Counted from the first letter of the stretch, positions 24,899 to 34,278 are shown. The stretch is 42,290 bases of DNA from Lachnospiraceae bacterium (GCA_016287095.1 JAEEVK010000018.1:1-42290); one strand, 5' to 3'. Translations and numbers: made by a program. Notes: generated by a model from the letters alone, not told the origin.

Positions 24899-25891
24899 AT
24901 GCTGGATTTTAACAATATTCTGGGGCATAAAAGTATTAAGGACCATTTACAAAAAGCCATTTCCGAAGGTCATCCCAATCACGCCTACATATTTAACGGC
25001 GAAGAGGGTTCCGGACGTAAAACTATGGCCGATACTTTTGCGGCCGCACTATGCTGTCAGGCAGATGCGGGCGAAAATAAACCCTGCGGTAAATGCATGG
25101 CATGTATGCAGGCGGCTTCCAAGACACATCCCGATATTATCCGCGTAACACATGAAAAATCCAGAATAGGTGTTGACGACATAAGGACAAGCCTGCTCGG
25201 AGATATTTCCATCAAGCCCTTCAGCAGCAATTATAAGATTTATATAATCGATGAAGCAGAGCGTATGACAGAGCAAGCCCAGAATGCTTTATTAAAAACC
25301 TTAGAGGAGCCCCCTGCATATGCGGTTATAATCCTCATCACCACCAATACCGGTGCATTTCTGCAGACCATCATGTCAAGATGCGTTACCCTGCAGTTTA
25401 AGCCCCTGGAAACAAGTGTTATTTCAGAATATCTGATGAACCAGGAAAAGCTGCCTGATTATTTTGCAAAGCTTTGCGCCGCTTTCTCCGGAGGAAGCAT
25501 AGGTCAGGCATTAAAGTTTGCCAAGAACGAAGACTTTGAGCAGATAAAGAACGAATGTCTGTATTACCTCAGAAACATTGACAGCCTGTCCATAGATGTT
25601 GTTAACGATATGGTTGAAACCCTGGGTAAAAAGAAAACCGAGGTTAAGGTTTATCTTGATCTGATGCACTTGTGGTTCAGGGACATCCTGATGTTTAAGG
25701 CCACCCAGGATGCAAACCGTCTCGTATTTTTGGATGAACTTATGGTCATCAAAAGACAGGCCTCCAAGTATGGATTTGAAGCACTGGGCAGGATACTTGA
25801 CGGCTTCTACACAGTTCAGGACAGACTTAACGCAAATGTTAACTTTGATATTGCAATACAGCTGCTTCTGTTAAAGATGAGAGAACACTGA
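24899..25891 (+). CDS. holB: DNA polymerase III delta-prime subunit
   Basis: A 330-residue clamp-loader subunit that helps place the sliding clamp on DNA. The AAA+ N-terminal domain has a GEEGSGRKT P-loop (38-46), a four-cysteine zinc module (CC...CGKCMAC, about 51-74), the Walker B-like DEAERM, the ALLKTLEEPP segment and the SRC arginine-finger motif. Domain II and a C-terminal helical collar follow. The ribosome site is an unusual run of G (GGGGGG) 8 nt before the ATG. It stands in the conserved yaaR-holB-ricT order. Confidence 0.93.
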   Translation: MLDFNNILGHKSIKDHLQKAISEGHPNHAYIFNGEEGSGRKTMADTFAAALCCQADAGENKPCGKCMACMQAASKTHPDIIRVTHEKSRIGVDDIRTSLLGDISIKPFSSNYKIYIIDEAERMTEQAQNALLKTLEEPPAYAVIILITTNTGAFLQTIMSRCVTLQFKPLETSVISEYLMNQEKLPDYFAKLCAAFSGGSIGQALKFAKNEDFEQIKNECLYYLRNIDSLSIDVVNDMVETLGKKKTEVKVYLDLMHLWFRDILMFKATQDANRLVFLDELMVIKRQASKYGFEALGRILDGFYTVQDRLNANVNFDIAIQLLLLKMREH

Positions 25892-25938
25892 AAGCAATAA
25901 TAAATCATAAATAATATATAATTTAAGAGGATATCAAA

Positions 25939-26853
25939 ATGACTACAGTAATCGGAGTAAGATTTAGAAGGGTTGGAAAGATTTATTATTTTGACCCGAT
26001 AGGACTTGAAATAGAGAAGGGCGATAACGTGATCGTAGAAACCGCCAGAGGTGTAGAGTTCGGCACTGTCGTTCTCGCTCCCCGCCAGGTTGAGGATTCG
26101 GTCGTAGTACAGCCCTTAAAGCCGGTTATCAGAAAGGCTACCGAAGAGGATAAAGAAAAAAACCTCGCCAACCGTGAAAAAGAAAGGGAAGCCTTCAATA
26201 TCTGCCTGGAAAAAATAGCTAACCGCGGGCTGGAAATGAAGCTTATCGAATGTGAATACACCTTTGATAACAACAAAGTACTCTTCTATTTTACCGCTGA
26301 CGGCAGGATTGACTTCAGAGAGCTGGTTAAAGACCTGGCAGCAGTATTCAGGACACGTATCGAGCTGCGCCAGATCGGTGTAAGGGATGAGACCAAGGCA
26401 TTGGGCGGTCTCGGCATTTGCGGCAGACCCCTCTGCTGTGCCACATATCTTTCGGACTTCTGTCCTGTATCCATAAAGATGGCCAAGGAACAGAATCTTT
26501 CCCTTAATCCCACTAAGATTTCGGGTACCTGCGGAAGACTTATGTGCTGTCTGAACAATGAGGAAGAGGCTTACGAGTACCTTAACAGTAAGCTGCCCAA
26601 CCCCGGAGACAAGGTTACAACCAAAGACGGCCTGCAGGGTGAGGTTCATAGTGTAAACGTATTAAAACAGGTAGTAAAGGTTATCATCTCAGATACAAAC
26701 GGAGACCGCGAGGCAAAGGACTATCCCGCTTCCGAGCTTCTCTTCAAGGCCCGCAAGCATTATGAAAAAGCCGCTACTCCGGACGAATTAAAGGAATTAA
26801 GAGAACTTGAAGCTCTCGAAAGAAAGGATTCCAAGAATCATCTGGATGACTAA
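25939..26853 (+). CDS. ricT: RicT (YaaT), PSP1-domain protein
   Basis: A 304-residue PSP1-domain protein. In Bacillus subtilis RicT joins RicA and RicF in a complex that binds Fe-S clusters and steers RNase Y-dependent mRNA cleavage and developmental phosphorelay. The diagnostic cysteines are here: GICGRPLCC, then SDFC, then GTCGRLMCC (about residues 150-210). The N-terminal part (VGVRFRRVGKIYYF) is the family's usual opening. The gene is 47 nt after holB and 21 nt before a histidine kinase gene. ricA and ricF are not in the window. Confidence 0.92.
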   Translation: MTTVIGVRFRRVGKIYYFDPIGLEIEKGDNVIVETARGVEFGTVVLAPRQVEDSVVVQPLKPVIRKATEEDKEKNLANREKEREAFNICLEKIANRGLEMKLIECEYTFDNNKVLFYFTADGRIDFRELVKDLAAVFRTRIELRQIGVRDETKALGGLGICGRPLCCATYLSDFCPVSIKMAKEQNLSLNPTKISGTCGRLMCCLNNEEEAYEYLNSKLPNPGDKVTTKDGLQGEVHSVNVLKQVVKVIISDTNGDREAKDYPASELLFKARKHYEKAATPDELKELRELEALERKDSKNHLDD

Positions 26854-26874
26854 TAGGTTTAGGAGGTTTTTGGC

Positions 26875-28137
26875 ATGAACCTTAAAAAGAGACTTCTTGT
26901 CACCTTCCTGTTGCTGCTCATCCTGCCGCTTGTTATGTTTTTTGCACTGATCTTTATAGGAAGACGTGCATTTGGCGACACGGAAGGACCGTTTTTCCTG
27001 CTTCATCAGGAAGGCATGGTACAGGTGACATTCCTTCAGGCAGTCCTGACCTTTGTACTGATCATAGCTATGACCGACCTGATACTTGTTATCTGGCTCT
27101 ACCGCAGTATCATCAGACCTCTGAACTTACTGACAGTAGCAACAAACAAGATAAAAGACGGAGATCTTGACTTCTCGCTCCCTACAGAAAGCGAAGCAAC
27201 GGATGAACTCGAACAGCTCTGCGAGGATTTCGAGGAGATGAGGATCCAGTTAAAGAAACAGATAGATACAAGATTACAGTACGAACAGGACACCATTGAG
27301 CTGATCAGTAACATCTCTCACGACCTGAAAACCCCTCTGACCGCTATCAAGGGTTATACCGAAGGTATTCTCGACGGTGTTGCCGATACCAAGGAAAAGC
27401 AGGAGAAATATCTGAAAACCATTTATACCAAGGCTTCGGATATGACGGTACTCGTTGATGAGCTCTCCTTCTTCTCTAAAATCGATACAAATATAGTACC
27501 TTACAATTTTAAGATATTTAATGCGGATGACTTCTTTAATGACTGTGTGGAGGAAATGTCCCTCGATACAGAAGTAAAGAATGTCACATTGGATTATATA
27601 AGTAAGCTCTCTAAGGGACAGCGTATAATAGCTGACCTTGAACAACTCCGAAGGGTTATGAACAACCTGATCGGAAACTCCGTAAAATATATGGACAAGG
27701 AAAACGGCTCCATAGTGGTCCTCGCCGAGGATACCGGAGACACTGTCACGATCAGTGTCCAGGATAACGGCAGAGGTATCGAGGAAAAGGATATTCCTTA
27801 TATCTTTGACAGATTTTACCGGGCAGATTCGTCGAGAAATTCCAAGAAAGGCGGCTCAGGATTGGGCCTTGCCATTACAAAGAAGATCATCGAAGACCAT
27901 AACGGAACCATCTCTGCTACAAGTATCCCCGGTAAAGGAACCTGCATATCATTTACCCTGTTAAAGGAAGAGGCAAAAAATGCTTCCCTGGAACTGGGCG
28001 AGATCGAGGATGCGGACTTCAGAAAGAAGCCCTGGGTGCTTTCAAAATTCACCGGTAAGCAGAAAAAGAGCAACGAGACACCTGTCAACGAAACAATTAT
28101 TGATTATACAGACAATAACGACAAAATAATAAACTGA
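26875..28137 (+). CDS. Membrane sensor histidine kinase, short external loop
   Basis: A 420-residue kinase. TM1 is about 9-29 and TM2 about 55-77, leaving an external loop of only about 25 residues, so sensing may occur in the membrane or through a partner. A HAMP segment follows. The H-box is ISHDLKTP with H149, the N-box is NNLIGNSVKYM, and the G-boxes are DNGRGI and GSGLGLAI. A hydrophilic, Lys-rich tail of about 50 residues extends past the ATPase domain. The layout is like VanS-type kinases. The regulator gene follows after 35 nt. Confidence 0.93.
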   Translation: MNLKKRLLVTFLLLLILPLVMFFALIFIGRRAFGDTEGPFFLLHQEGMVQVTFLQAVLTFVLIIAMTDLILVIWLYRSIIRPLNLLTVATNKIKDGDLDFSLPTESEATDELEQLCEDFEEMRIQLKKQIDTRLQYEQDTIELISNISHDLKTPLTAIKGYTEGILDGVADTKEKQEKYLKTIYTKASDMTVLVDELSFFSKIDTNIVPYNFKIFNADDFFNDCVEEMSLDTEVKNVTLDYISKLSKGQRIIADLEQLRRVMNNLIGNSVKYMDKENGSIVVLAEDTGDTVTISVQDNGRGIEEKDIPYIFDRFYRADSSRNSKKGGSGLGLAITKKIIEDHNGTISATSIPGKGTCISFTLLKEEAKNASLELGEIEDADFRKKPWVLSKFTGKQKKSNETPVNETIIDYTDNNDKIIN

Positions 28138-28172
28138 TAAATATATATTTCTGTAATATGGAAGGAATGGAA

Positions 28173-28868
28173 ATGGACAAGGAAAAAATACTGATAATTG
28201 AAGACGAAAACGAAATAGCAGAGCTTGAAAAGGACTATCTCGAGCTTTCGGATTTTGAAGTCACTATAGCAAACTCCGGAGAGGCCGGACTTAAAAAGGC
28301 ATTGAGCGAGGATTTCAGCCTGATGATACTTGACCTTATGCTCCCCGGGATCGATGGCTTTGACATCTGTAAAAGTGTCCGTGAACATAAGGACCTGCCC
28401 ATCATCATCGTTTCGGCAAAAAAAGATGATATCGACAAGATCCGCGGCTTAGGCCTGGGTGCTGACGACTATATGACAAAGCCTTTCAGCCCCAGTGAAC
28501 TTGTGGCCCGTGTAAAGGCTCATCTGGCCCGTTACGAAAGACTGGTTGGCAGCGAAAGAAAGAACAATGAAGTTATCGAAATAAGAGGATTAAGGATCGA
28601 TAAGACTGCAAGACGTGTTTATGTCAATGATGAAGAAAAGCAGTTTACAACCAAGGAGTTTGATCTCCTTACATTCCTGGCAGAAAATCCCAACAGAGTA
28701 TTTTCCAAGGAAGAGCTGTTCAGCGAAATCTGGGATGCCGACCTCATCGGAGACATTGCTACGGTTACAGTGCATATTAAGAAAATCCGTGAGAAAATTG
28801 AGATCAGCACCAGCAACCCCCAGTATATAGAGACCATCTGGGGTGCAGGATACAGATTCAAGATCTAA
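28173..28868 (+). CDS. OmpR-family response regulator
   Basis: A 231-residue VanR/PhoP-like regulator with acidic E10/D11, phosphoacceptor D54 in the MILDLMLPG stretch, K103 and a winged-helix domain (about 130-231) ending in IWGAGYRF. In-frame starts exist at 28158 and 28167, but GGAAGGA lies just before the third ATG at 28173 at a proper distance, so that start is used. It forms a two-component pair with the preceding kinase. Confidence 0.93.
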   Translation: MDKEKILIIEDENEIAELEKDYLELSDFEVTIANSGEAGLKKALSEDFSLMILDLMLPGIDGFDICKSVREHKDLPIIIVSAKKDDIDKIRGLGLGADDYMTKPFSPSELVARVKAHLARYERLVGSERKNNEVIEIRGLRIDKTARRVYVNDEEKQFTTKEFDLLTFLAENPNRVFSKEELFSEIWDADLIGDIATVTVHIKKIREKIEISTSNPQYIETIWGAGYRFKI

Positions 28869-28880
28869 CAGGAGAACGTT

Positions 28881-29810
28881 ATGCCTACAAGAGTTGAAGA
28901 AATCCTTAAACAGATACATATATTGTTCGCAAAGGGAGAAACCTATCAAAACTCCCCTGATTTAGTAATACTTTCAAAAACCGATATGTTTGCCCTGCTC
29001 CAGGAATTAAATGAAGCTATGTACGAGGTACTGGACCAGTATGAGGCCACTACCCGTTCAAAGGAAATGGCCAGACTCGAAACGGAGCGTGAAGCTTCCG
29101 AGATCATCGCAAAGGCCAAGATCGGCGCAGAGGATGTACAGGCGGGATCTCTTGCATACACTGATACTATGCTGGACGAACTCAGCCTGCTGCTTGATAA
29201 CACAACCCAGTATATCCGCAGCCAGTATCTGGAATTCATGGCTGCCATGGACGAAAAACAGGAAGGTCTTAAGACAGACCGCCTGCAGATACAGGAAAAG
29301 CTGAAAAGATTCCATGATTCGGAAAATTACCTGAAGATGCTCGAAGAGATCCGGGAGGACAGAGCCGCCGAAAAGGAAGATGATCAAAGCAATTCCGATA
29401 AAAACGAAGTAAGTAAAAAAGAAAACTCCGGAAGTCAGGCACCTGCTGCAGACGAAAACGAGTTCCCGCCCCCTCCCAAGGCTCCGGAACCTGTGATCCG
29501 GGTAAACCGCCCGGGAGAAAACTCCGGCGTAACATTTACTACCAGGCGCTCACACAACAAAAAAAGCAAGACCGCTCCTCCAAAGGCTAACAGAGTACAG
29601 GCCATGTCTGAGGAAGAATACAACAGACTCAGCCCGGAACAGCAGGAAGCCCTTGAAAACTCCACTCCCGCTTACGGCCAGGGATACACAGCGGATGATT
29701 TTGACCTGGATGCCGAGTACGAGCAGTTCAAGAAGGAAAACGAAGCTGCCAATAAAAAAGACACTCCTAAAAAGAGCGGATTTAAGCTTTTTAATAAGAA
29801 GAAAAAATAA
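28881..29810 (+). CDS. Coiled-coil protein with disordered basic tail
   Basis: A 309-residue cytoplasmic protein of unknown function. Residues 1-165 are helical, with long coiled-coil heptads rich in Glu and Lys (AMYEVLDQYEATTRSKEMARLETEREASEI and the following helices are the core), recalling the V-ATPase subunit H/DivIVA-like proteins common in Lachnospiraceae. A Pro-, Asn- and Ser-rich, probably disordered linker (about 165-290) includes PPPP, and the end is a basic cluster (KLFNKKKK). It begins 12 nt after the regulator gene, so it belongs to the same transcript. A cell-division or envelope scaffold role is possible but not shown. Confidence 0.7.
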   Translation: MPTRVEEILKQIHILFAKGETYQNSPDLVILSKTDMFALLQELNEAMYEVLDQYEATTRSKEMARLETEREASEIIAKAKIGAEDVQAGSLAYTDTMLDELSLLLDNTTQYIRSQYLEFMAAMDEKQEGLKTDRLQIQEKLKRFHDSENYLKMLEEIREDRAAEKEDDQSNSDKNEVSKKENSGSQAPAADENEFPPPPKAPEPVIRVNRPGENSGVTFTTRRSHNKKSKTAPPKANRVQAMSEEEYNRLSPEQQEALENSTPAYGQGYTADDFDLDAEYEQFKKENEAANKKDTPKKSGFKLFNKKKK

Positions 29811-29860
29811 TCACCAAGTAATACTAAAAAAATATTTTTTCTTTCGTCAATTTGCCCATA

Positions 29861-29889
29861 TTGACTATAACAAAACTCTATGTTAGAAT
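29861..29889 (+). promoter_or_regulatory. Promoter of the purine gene cluster
   Basis: TTGACT (29861-29866), a 17-bp spacer and TAGAAT (29884-29889). The leader to purE is about 55 nt and holds two small hairpins (29897-29911 and 29914-29928); it is too short for a purine riboswitch, and I see no aptamer core. Confidence 0.75.
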
Positions 29890-29951
29890 TGTTATGTTCC
29901 TTTTTAAGGAAAGTTTGAAAAATTCAAAGATTTCATAAATAAGAGGCTAAA

Positions 29952-30437
29952 ATGAAAAAAGTAGGCATTATCATGGGAAGCAAGAGCGACCTTCCCAAGC
30001 TCGAAAAGGCAATTGATATCTTAAAGAGATTTGAGGTTCCCTATGAGGTACATGTATTTTCTGCCCACAGGACTCCTTTAGAGGCAAGGGATTTCTCAGT
30101 TAATGCAAGAGCAAACGGTTTTGGTGTAATAATCGGTGCTGCCGGCATGGCTGCACATCTTGCAGGAGCTATCGCAGCAAACACCACGATACCGGTTATC
30201 GGTATACCGATAAATGCTTCATCTCTGGGCGGGATGGACGCACTCCTCTCCACAGTTCAGATGCCTTCGGGTATCCCTGTAGCTACGGTGGGTATAGACG
30301 GAGCTTCCAATGCCGCTTTACTTGCTATAGAAATTTTATCCCTGAGCGATGACAGTCTGGCTGCTAAGCTGGATGCAGAGCGCAAGGCTAATGCAGAAAA
30401 AGTTTTAAATGCAAATACAGAAGTTGCCACGGTTTAA
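29952..30437 (+). CDS. purE: N5-carboxyaminoimidazole ribonucleotide mutase
   Basis: Converts N5-CAIR to CAIR in de novo purine synthesis. The 161-residue protein shows the class I PurE hallmarks: MGSKSDLPK near the start, SAHRTP (about 37-42), and the glycine-rich GAAGMAAHLAGAIAA stretch. No purK partner is seen in the window. It is the first gene of the pur cluster, with a 109-nt gap to purM. The stop codon sits in the loop of a 15-bp hairpin. Confidence 0.96.
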   Translation: MKKVGIIMGSKSDLPKLEKAIDILKRFEVPYEVHVFSAHRTPLEARDFSVNARANGFGVIIGAAGMAAHLAGAIAANTTIPVIGIPINASSLGGMDALLSTVQMPSGIPVATVGIDGASNAALLAIEILSLSDDSLAAKLDAERKANAEKVLNANTEVATV

Positions 30438-30451
30438 CCGTGACAACTTCT
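30419..30451 (+). terminator. Hairpin at the purE stop codon, possible partial terminator
   Basis: A 15-position stem with one mismatch (30419-30433 with 30437-30451), loop at the TAA stop, followed at a distance of a few bases by TTTTT. It may lower transcription into purM or protect the purE 3' end. Confidence 0.5.
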
Positions 30452-30464
30452 TGGCATTTTTATA

Positions 30465-30506
30465 AATCAATCATAGGGACGGTTCTCTGATTGATTCTGA
30501 TTGATT
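30465..30506. repeat. REP-like hairpin element with the GGGACGGTTC core
   Basis: AATCAATCA (30465-30473) pairs with TGATTGATT (30488-30496) around a loop that holds GGGACGGTTC; a second TGATTGATT follows at 30498-30506. The core is the reverse complement of that at 16374-16383. Confidence 0.6.
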
Positions 30507-30546
30507 TGAACTGGTAATAAAGCAAATATATAACGGAGGAAAACCC

Positions 30547-31587
30547 ATGAATAACAGTTTCAGCGAAAGCTACAAAGCAGCCGGTGTTGACATCACAGCA
30601 GGCTACAAGGCAGTGGAGCTCATGAAGAGCAGTATTGCCAGAACAAAGACTTCCGAAAGCACCCCGGATATCGGAGGATTCGGCGGATTATTTGTTCCGA
30701 ATATGGCAGGAATGAAGGAGCCTGTACTGGTCAGCGGTACCGACGGTGTAGGTACCAAGATCAAGATTGCATTCCTTATGGACAAGCATGATACTGTAGG
30801 TATCGACTGTGTAGCTATGTGTGTAAACGATATCATCTGTTGTGGAGCACGTCCTATGTTCTTCCTGGATTATATCGCATGCGGAAAGAACTATCCCGAG
30901 AAGATCGCTACTATCGTTGGCGGCGTTGCTGAAGGCTGTGTTCAGGCAGGCTGTGCTTTGATCGGCGGTGAAACTGCAGAACATCCCGGTCTTATGCCCG
31001 CTGATGAGTATGACCTTGCAGGATTTTCCGTTGGTATCGTAGACAAGGAAAAGGTTATTAACACTTCTACCCAGAAAGCAGGGGATGTGATCATTGCTCT
31101 TCCTTCCACAGGTGTTCATTCAAACGGATTTTCACTGGTACGTAAGATATTTAATATAGAGCATACAAATCTGACTCTGCCCATAGCAGAGCTCGGCGGT
31201 AAAGGCCTTGGCGAGACACTTCTTACCCCTACCAAGATATATGTAAAGCCCATCCTGGCTCTTATAGACCAGGTAGATGTAAAGGGCATTTCTCATATCA
31301 CCGGCGGCGGCTTCTATGAGAATATCCCGAGAAGCATCAAGAAAGGCCTCGGCGCACGCATCAAAAAATCAGATGTCCGTATACTTCCTATCTTTAACCT
31401 TCTGGCTAAAGAAGGCAAGGTTGACGAGCATGATATGTTTAACACCTACAACATGGGTGTCGGCATGAGCGTCATCGTAGCTCCCGAAAATGTGGATAAG
31501 GCTATCGCTACCCTTAAGGAAAACGATATCGATGCTTATACTATCGGCGAGCTGGCTGAAGGTATCGACGGAGTTGAACTTGTTTAA
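30547..31587 (+). CDS. purM: Phosphoribosylformylglycinamidine cyclo-ligase (AIR synthetase)
   Basis: Closes the imidazole ring: FGAM plus ATP gives AIR. The 346-residue length is normal. Signatures include GFGGLF, the GTDGVGTK nucleotide-binding loop, [16 protein letters not shown], and [15 protein letters not shown] precedes the ATG. purN follows after 18 nt. Confidence 0.97.
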   Translation: MNNSFSESYKAAGVDITAGYKAVELMKSSIARTKTSESTPDIGGFGGLFVPNMAGMKEPVLVSGTDGVGTKIKIAFLMDKHDTVGIDCVAMCVNDIICCGARPMFFLDYIACGKNYPEKIATIVGGVAEGCVQAGCALIGGETAEHPGLMPADEYDLAGFSVGIVDKEKVINTSTQKAGDVIIALPSTGVHSNGFSLVRKIFNIEHTNLTLPIAELGGKGLGETLLTPTKIYVKPILALIDQVDVKGISHITGGGFYENIPRSIKKGLGARIKKSDVRILPIFNLLAKEGKVDEHDMFNTYNMGVGMSVIVAPENVDKAIATLKENDIDAYTIGELAEGIDGVELV

Positions 31588-31605
31588 AAAACAGGAGAAT
31601 CATAT

Positions 31606-32292
31606 ATGAGCAAAACCAAGATTGCAGTCCTGGTTTCCGGTGGCGGAACAAATCTCCAGGCACTGATAGATGCTGAAAAGGCAGGTAAAATCCCTCACGG
31701 AGAAATTGCCCTGGTAGTAGCCAGCAAGCCCGGTGTATTCGCTTTAGAGCGTGCCTCAAAAGCCGGGATTCCTTCCGGTGTGGTTGAAAGAAAGTCATAT
31801 CCCGACAAGGTTTCTTTCGAAGCCGCCTTACTTGATGTACTCGAGAAGCATGGAATACAGATGATCGTTCTTGCAGGCTTCATGCTGGTACTCTCGGCAG
31901 ATTTTATCAAGCACTTTGAAAACAGGATGATAAACGTTCATCCCGCTCTCATTCCTTCTTTCTGCGGTGACGGCTTCTACGGACTGCATGTCCATGAGGC
32001 AGCACTCAACTACGGCGTAAAGGTGACCGGTGCTACCGTTCATTTCGTTAACGAAGTAACAGACGGCGGAAAGATCATACTTCAGAAGGCAGTTGATGTA
32101 CTGGACGGAGATACACCTGAGATTTTACAAAAGAGAGTAATGGAACAGGCCGAGTGGATCATACTTCCAAAGGCGTGCGAAATTGTTGCTAAACAGATCA
32201 GTACCGAAAAGTTACCTAAACAAGATGATGATGACTATGGTTATGATTCACCAGATAAGATATCGCTAAAAACTATTTTTGAAAAAAAATAA
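31606..32292 (+). CDS. purN: Phosphoribosylglycinamide formyltransferase
   Basis: Moves a formyl group from 10-formyl-THF to GAR. The 228-residue protein has the N-terminal VLVSGGGTNLQAL loop, the catalytic asparagine and histidine in MINVHPALIPSF, and the aspartate in the NEVTDGGKIILQ segment. It is about 30 residues longer than typical PurN at the C-terminus, ending in an acidic D-rich tail with a KTIFEKK end. purB starts 16 nt after the stop. Confidence 0.95.
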   Translation: MSKTKIAVLVSGGGTNLQALIDAEKAGKIPHGEIALVVASKPGVFALERASKAGIPSGVVERKSYPDKVSFEAALLDVLEKHGIQMIVLAGFMLVLSADFIKHFENRMINVHPALIPSFCGDGFYGLHVHEAALNYGVKVTGATVHFVNEVTDGGKIILQKAVDVLDGDTPEILQKRVMEQAEWIILPKACEIVAKQISTEKLPKQDDDDYGYDSPDKISLKTIFEKK

Positions 32293-32308
32293 GTATAAGG
32301 AGAAAATC

Positions 32309-33745
32309 ATGTCAGAAGACAGAACAAAATATATATCCCCGCTTTCAACACGTTATGCAAGCGATGATATGCAGTATATATTCAGCGAGGAATTCAAATT
32401 CCGTACATGGAGAAAACTCTGGATCTCCCTCGCAAAATCAGAGAAGAAATTAGGACTTAACATTACAGATGAGCAGGTAGCCGAGCTCGAAGCACATGCT
32501 ACCGATATCAACTTTGATGTGGCTAAGGAGAGGGAAAAGATTGTCCGCCACGACGTTATGTCCCATGTTTATGCATACGGACAGCAGTGCCCGAAGGCTG
32601 AGCCCATCATCCACTTAGGCGCTACCTCATGCTATGTTACAGACAATACAGACGTTATCGTACTTAGGGAAGCTTCAAAGCTGGTGCTCAAGAAAGCAGG
32701 CCAGGTTATAAAGAACTTAGCTGAGTTTGCTGAAAAGTATAAAGCACTTCCCTGCTTAGCATATACACATCTTCAGCCCGCACAGTTAACAACAGTCGGA
32801 AAGCGTGCTACATTGTGGCTGAACGAACTGTTAATGGATGTTGAAAACCTTGAATTCCAGATGGGAAGACTCAAGCTCCTCGGATCAAAGGGTACCACCG
32901 GTACTCAGGCAAGCTTTATGGAGCTCTTTGAGAATGACGAATCAAAGGTAAAGGAGCTTGAAGCACTTATCGCTGCTGACCTCGGCTTTGAAGCATGTAT
33001 GCCTGTATCAGGCCAGACCTATTCCAGAAAGCTCGATTCATTCTTCTTAAATGTACTCTCCGGCTTTGCTCAGAGTGCATACAAGTTCACTCAGGATCTC
33101 CGTATCCTTCAGTCCTTTGAGGAAATGGAGGAGCCCTTCGAGAAAAATCAGATCGGTTCATCAGCTATGCCTTATAAAAGAAATCCTATGAGAAGCGAAA
33201 GAATCGATGCTCTGGCAAGATATGTCATTATCGATTCACTTAATCCTGCCATGACCTCCGCTACCCAGATGTTTGAAAGAACTCTGGATGATTCGGCAAA
33301 CAAGCGTATCAGCGTAGCTGAGGCATTCCTTGCAGTAGATGCAATTTTAAATATTTATATAAACATTACTTCAGGACTTGTTGTATATGACAAGGTCATC
33401 ACCCGCAGAGTTATGGAAAAGCTGCCTTACATGGCTACCGAAAATATCATGATGGAGTCAGTTAAGCGTGGCGGCGACCGTCAGGAGCTCCATGAGAGAC
33501 TTCGTGTTCACTCTCACGCTGCTGCAGCAGGTGTTAAGCTTGAGGGTAAGCCCTGCGACCTGATCGACCGTATCACAGCTGACCCTGCATTCAAGCTCTC
33601 AGATGACGAACTTCGTGCAAACCTTGATCCCGCAAAGTATACAGGTCGTTCCGTTTCACAGGTTGAGGAATTCTTACGTGACTTTGTAAAGCCCGTACTT
33701 GACAGGATCTACGAAGCACCTGTTGAGAGCGTACTCAACGTTTAA
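32309..33745 (+). CDS. purB: Adenylosuccinate lyase
   Basis: Cleaves SAICAR and adenylosuccinate, releasing fumarate, in purine synthesis. The 478-residue protein belongs to the fumarase/aspartase superfamily, with the signature SSAMPYKRNPMRSE (about 288-301) and the HLGATSCYVTDN and YTHLQPAQ stretches. It is nearer to the eukaryotic-like ADSL branch in its start (SPLSTRYASDDM). An in-frame ATG at 32279 lies inside purN; AAGGAG before 32309 decides the start. Confidence 0.96.
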   Translation: MSEDRTKYISPLSTRYASDDMQYIFSEEFKFRTWRKLWISLAKSEKKLGLNITDEQVAELEAHATDINFDVAKEREKIVRHDVMSHVYAYGQQCPKAEPIIHLGATSCYVTDNTDVIVLREASKLVLKKAGQVIKNLAEFAEKYKALPCLAYTHLQPAQLTTVGKRATLWLNELLMDVENLEFQMGRLKLLGSKGTTGTQASFMELFENDESKVKELEALIAADLGFEACMPVSGQTYSRKLDSFFLNVLSGFAQSAYKFTQDLRILQSFEEMEEPFEKNQIGSSAMPYKRNPMRSERIDALARYVIIDSLNPAMTSATQMFERTLDDSANKRISVAEAFLAVDAILNIYINITSGLVVYDKVITRRVMEKLPYMATENIMMESVKRGGDRQELHERLRVHSHAAAAGVKLEGKPCDLIDRITADPAFKLSDDELRANLDPAKYTGRSVSQVEEFLRDFVKPVLDRIYEAPVESVLNV

Positions 33746-33754
33746 GGAGAACAT

Positions 33755-34252
33755 ATGGAGTATTGGGATTTATATGATTCGGAGAGAAAGCCTCTAGGCA
33801 GGACTCATCTTAGGGGAGATAAGTTCGAGGATGGAGAGTATTACGTTTGCTGTGAGATCTGGGTGGTTAATTCTGAAGGCAAGTTTCTGACCACCAAAAG
33901 ACATCCGGATAAAAAGGCCGGGAATCAGTGGGAATTTACAGGCGGTGGAACCCTTGCCGGAGAAACAACCGCAAAATCCGCTGTCCGTGAGCTCTTTGAA
34001 GAAACAGGCATTTCTGCAGCCGAAGATGAATTAATACTTATCACTACCTATGCCCATAAAAACTATTTCCAGGATATCTACGTTTTAAAGAAGGATGTAG
34101 ATATAAAAGACATCGTTTTACAGCCGACAGAGACTGTAGATGTAAAATGGGCTACTGATGAAGAAATACAGCAAATGATAGCTAACGAGGAATTTGTATA
34201 TTCTATAGGTAAGAAGTATGGAATGTACAAAGATTTAGCTTTACAGTCATAA
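33755..34252 (+). CDS. Nudix hydrolase
   Basis: A 165-residue Nudix protein with a complete Nudix box (GGTLAGETTAKSAVREL followed by FEETGI, about 66-88), so it should hydrolyse a nucleoside diphosphate linked to another group. The first part (WDLYDSERKPLGRTHLRG) resembles the IDI/YfcD-like group. It lies between purB (9 nt upstream) and the FakA-like gene, in the same direction, so it is probably co-expressed with the purine genes; a role in removing damaged or non-canonical nucleotides would fit but is inference. Confidence 0.93.
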   Translation: MEYWDLYDSERKPLGRTHLRGDKFEDGEYYVCCEIWVVNSEGKFLTTKRHPDKKAGNQWEFTGGGTLAGETTAKSAVRELFEETGISAAEDELILITTYAHKNYFQDIYVLKKDVDIKDIVLQPTETVDVKWATDEEIQQMIANEEFVYSIGKKYGMYKDLALQS

Positions 34253-34278
34253 TTAATCAGATAGAAAGGAAAAACGAC

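Noticed and set aside
29890-29951. Possible purine riboswitch before purE
   Set aside because: The leader is too short, and the paired arms and core of a purine or PRPP aptamer are not there; only two small AT-rich hairpins are seen.
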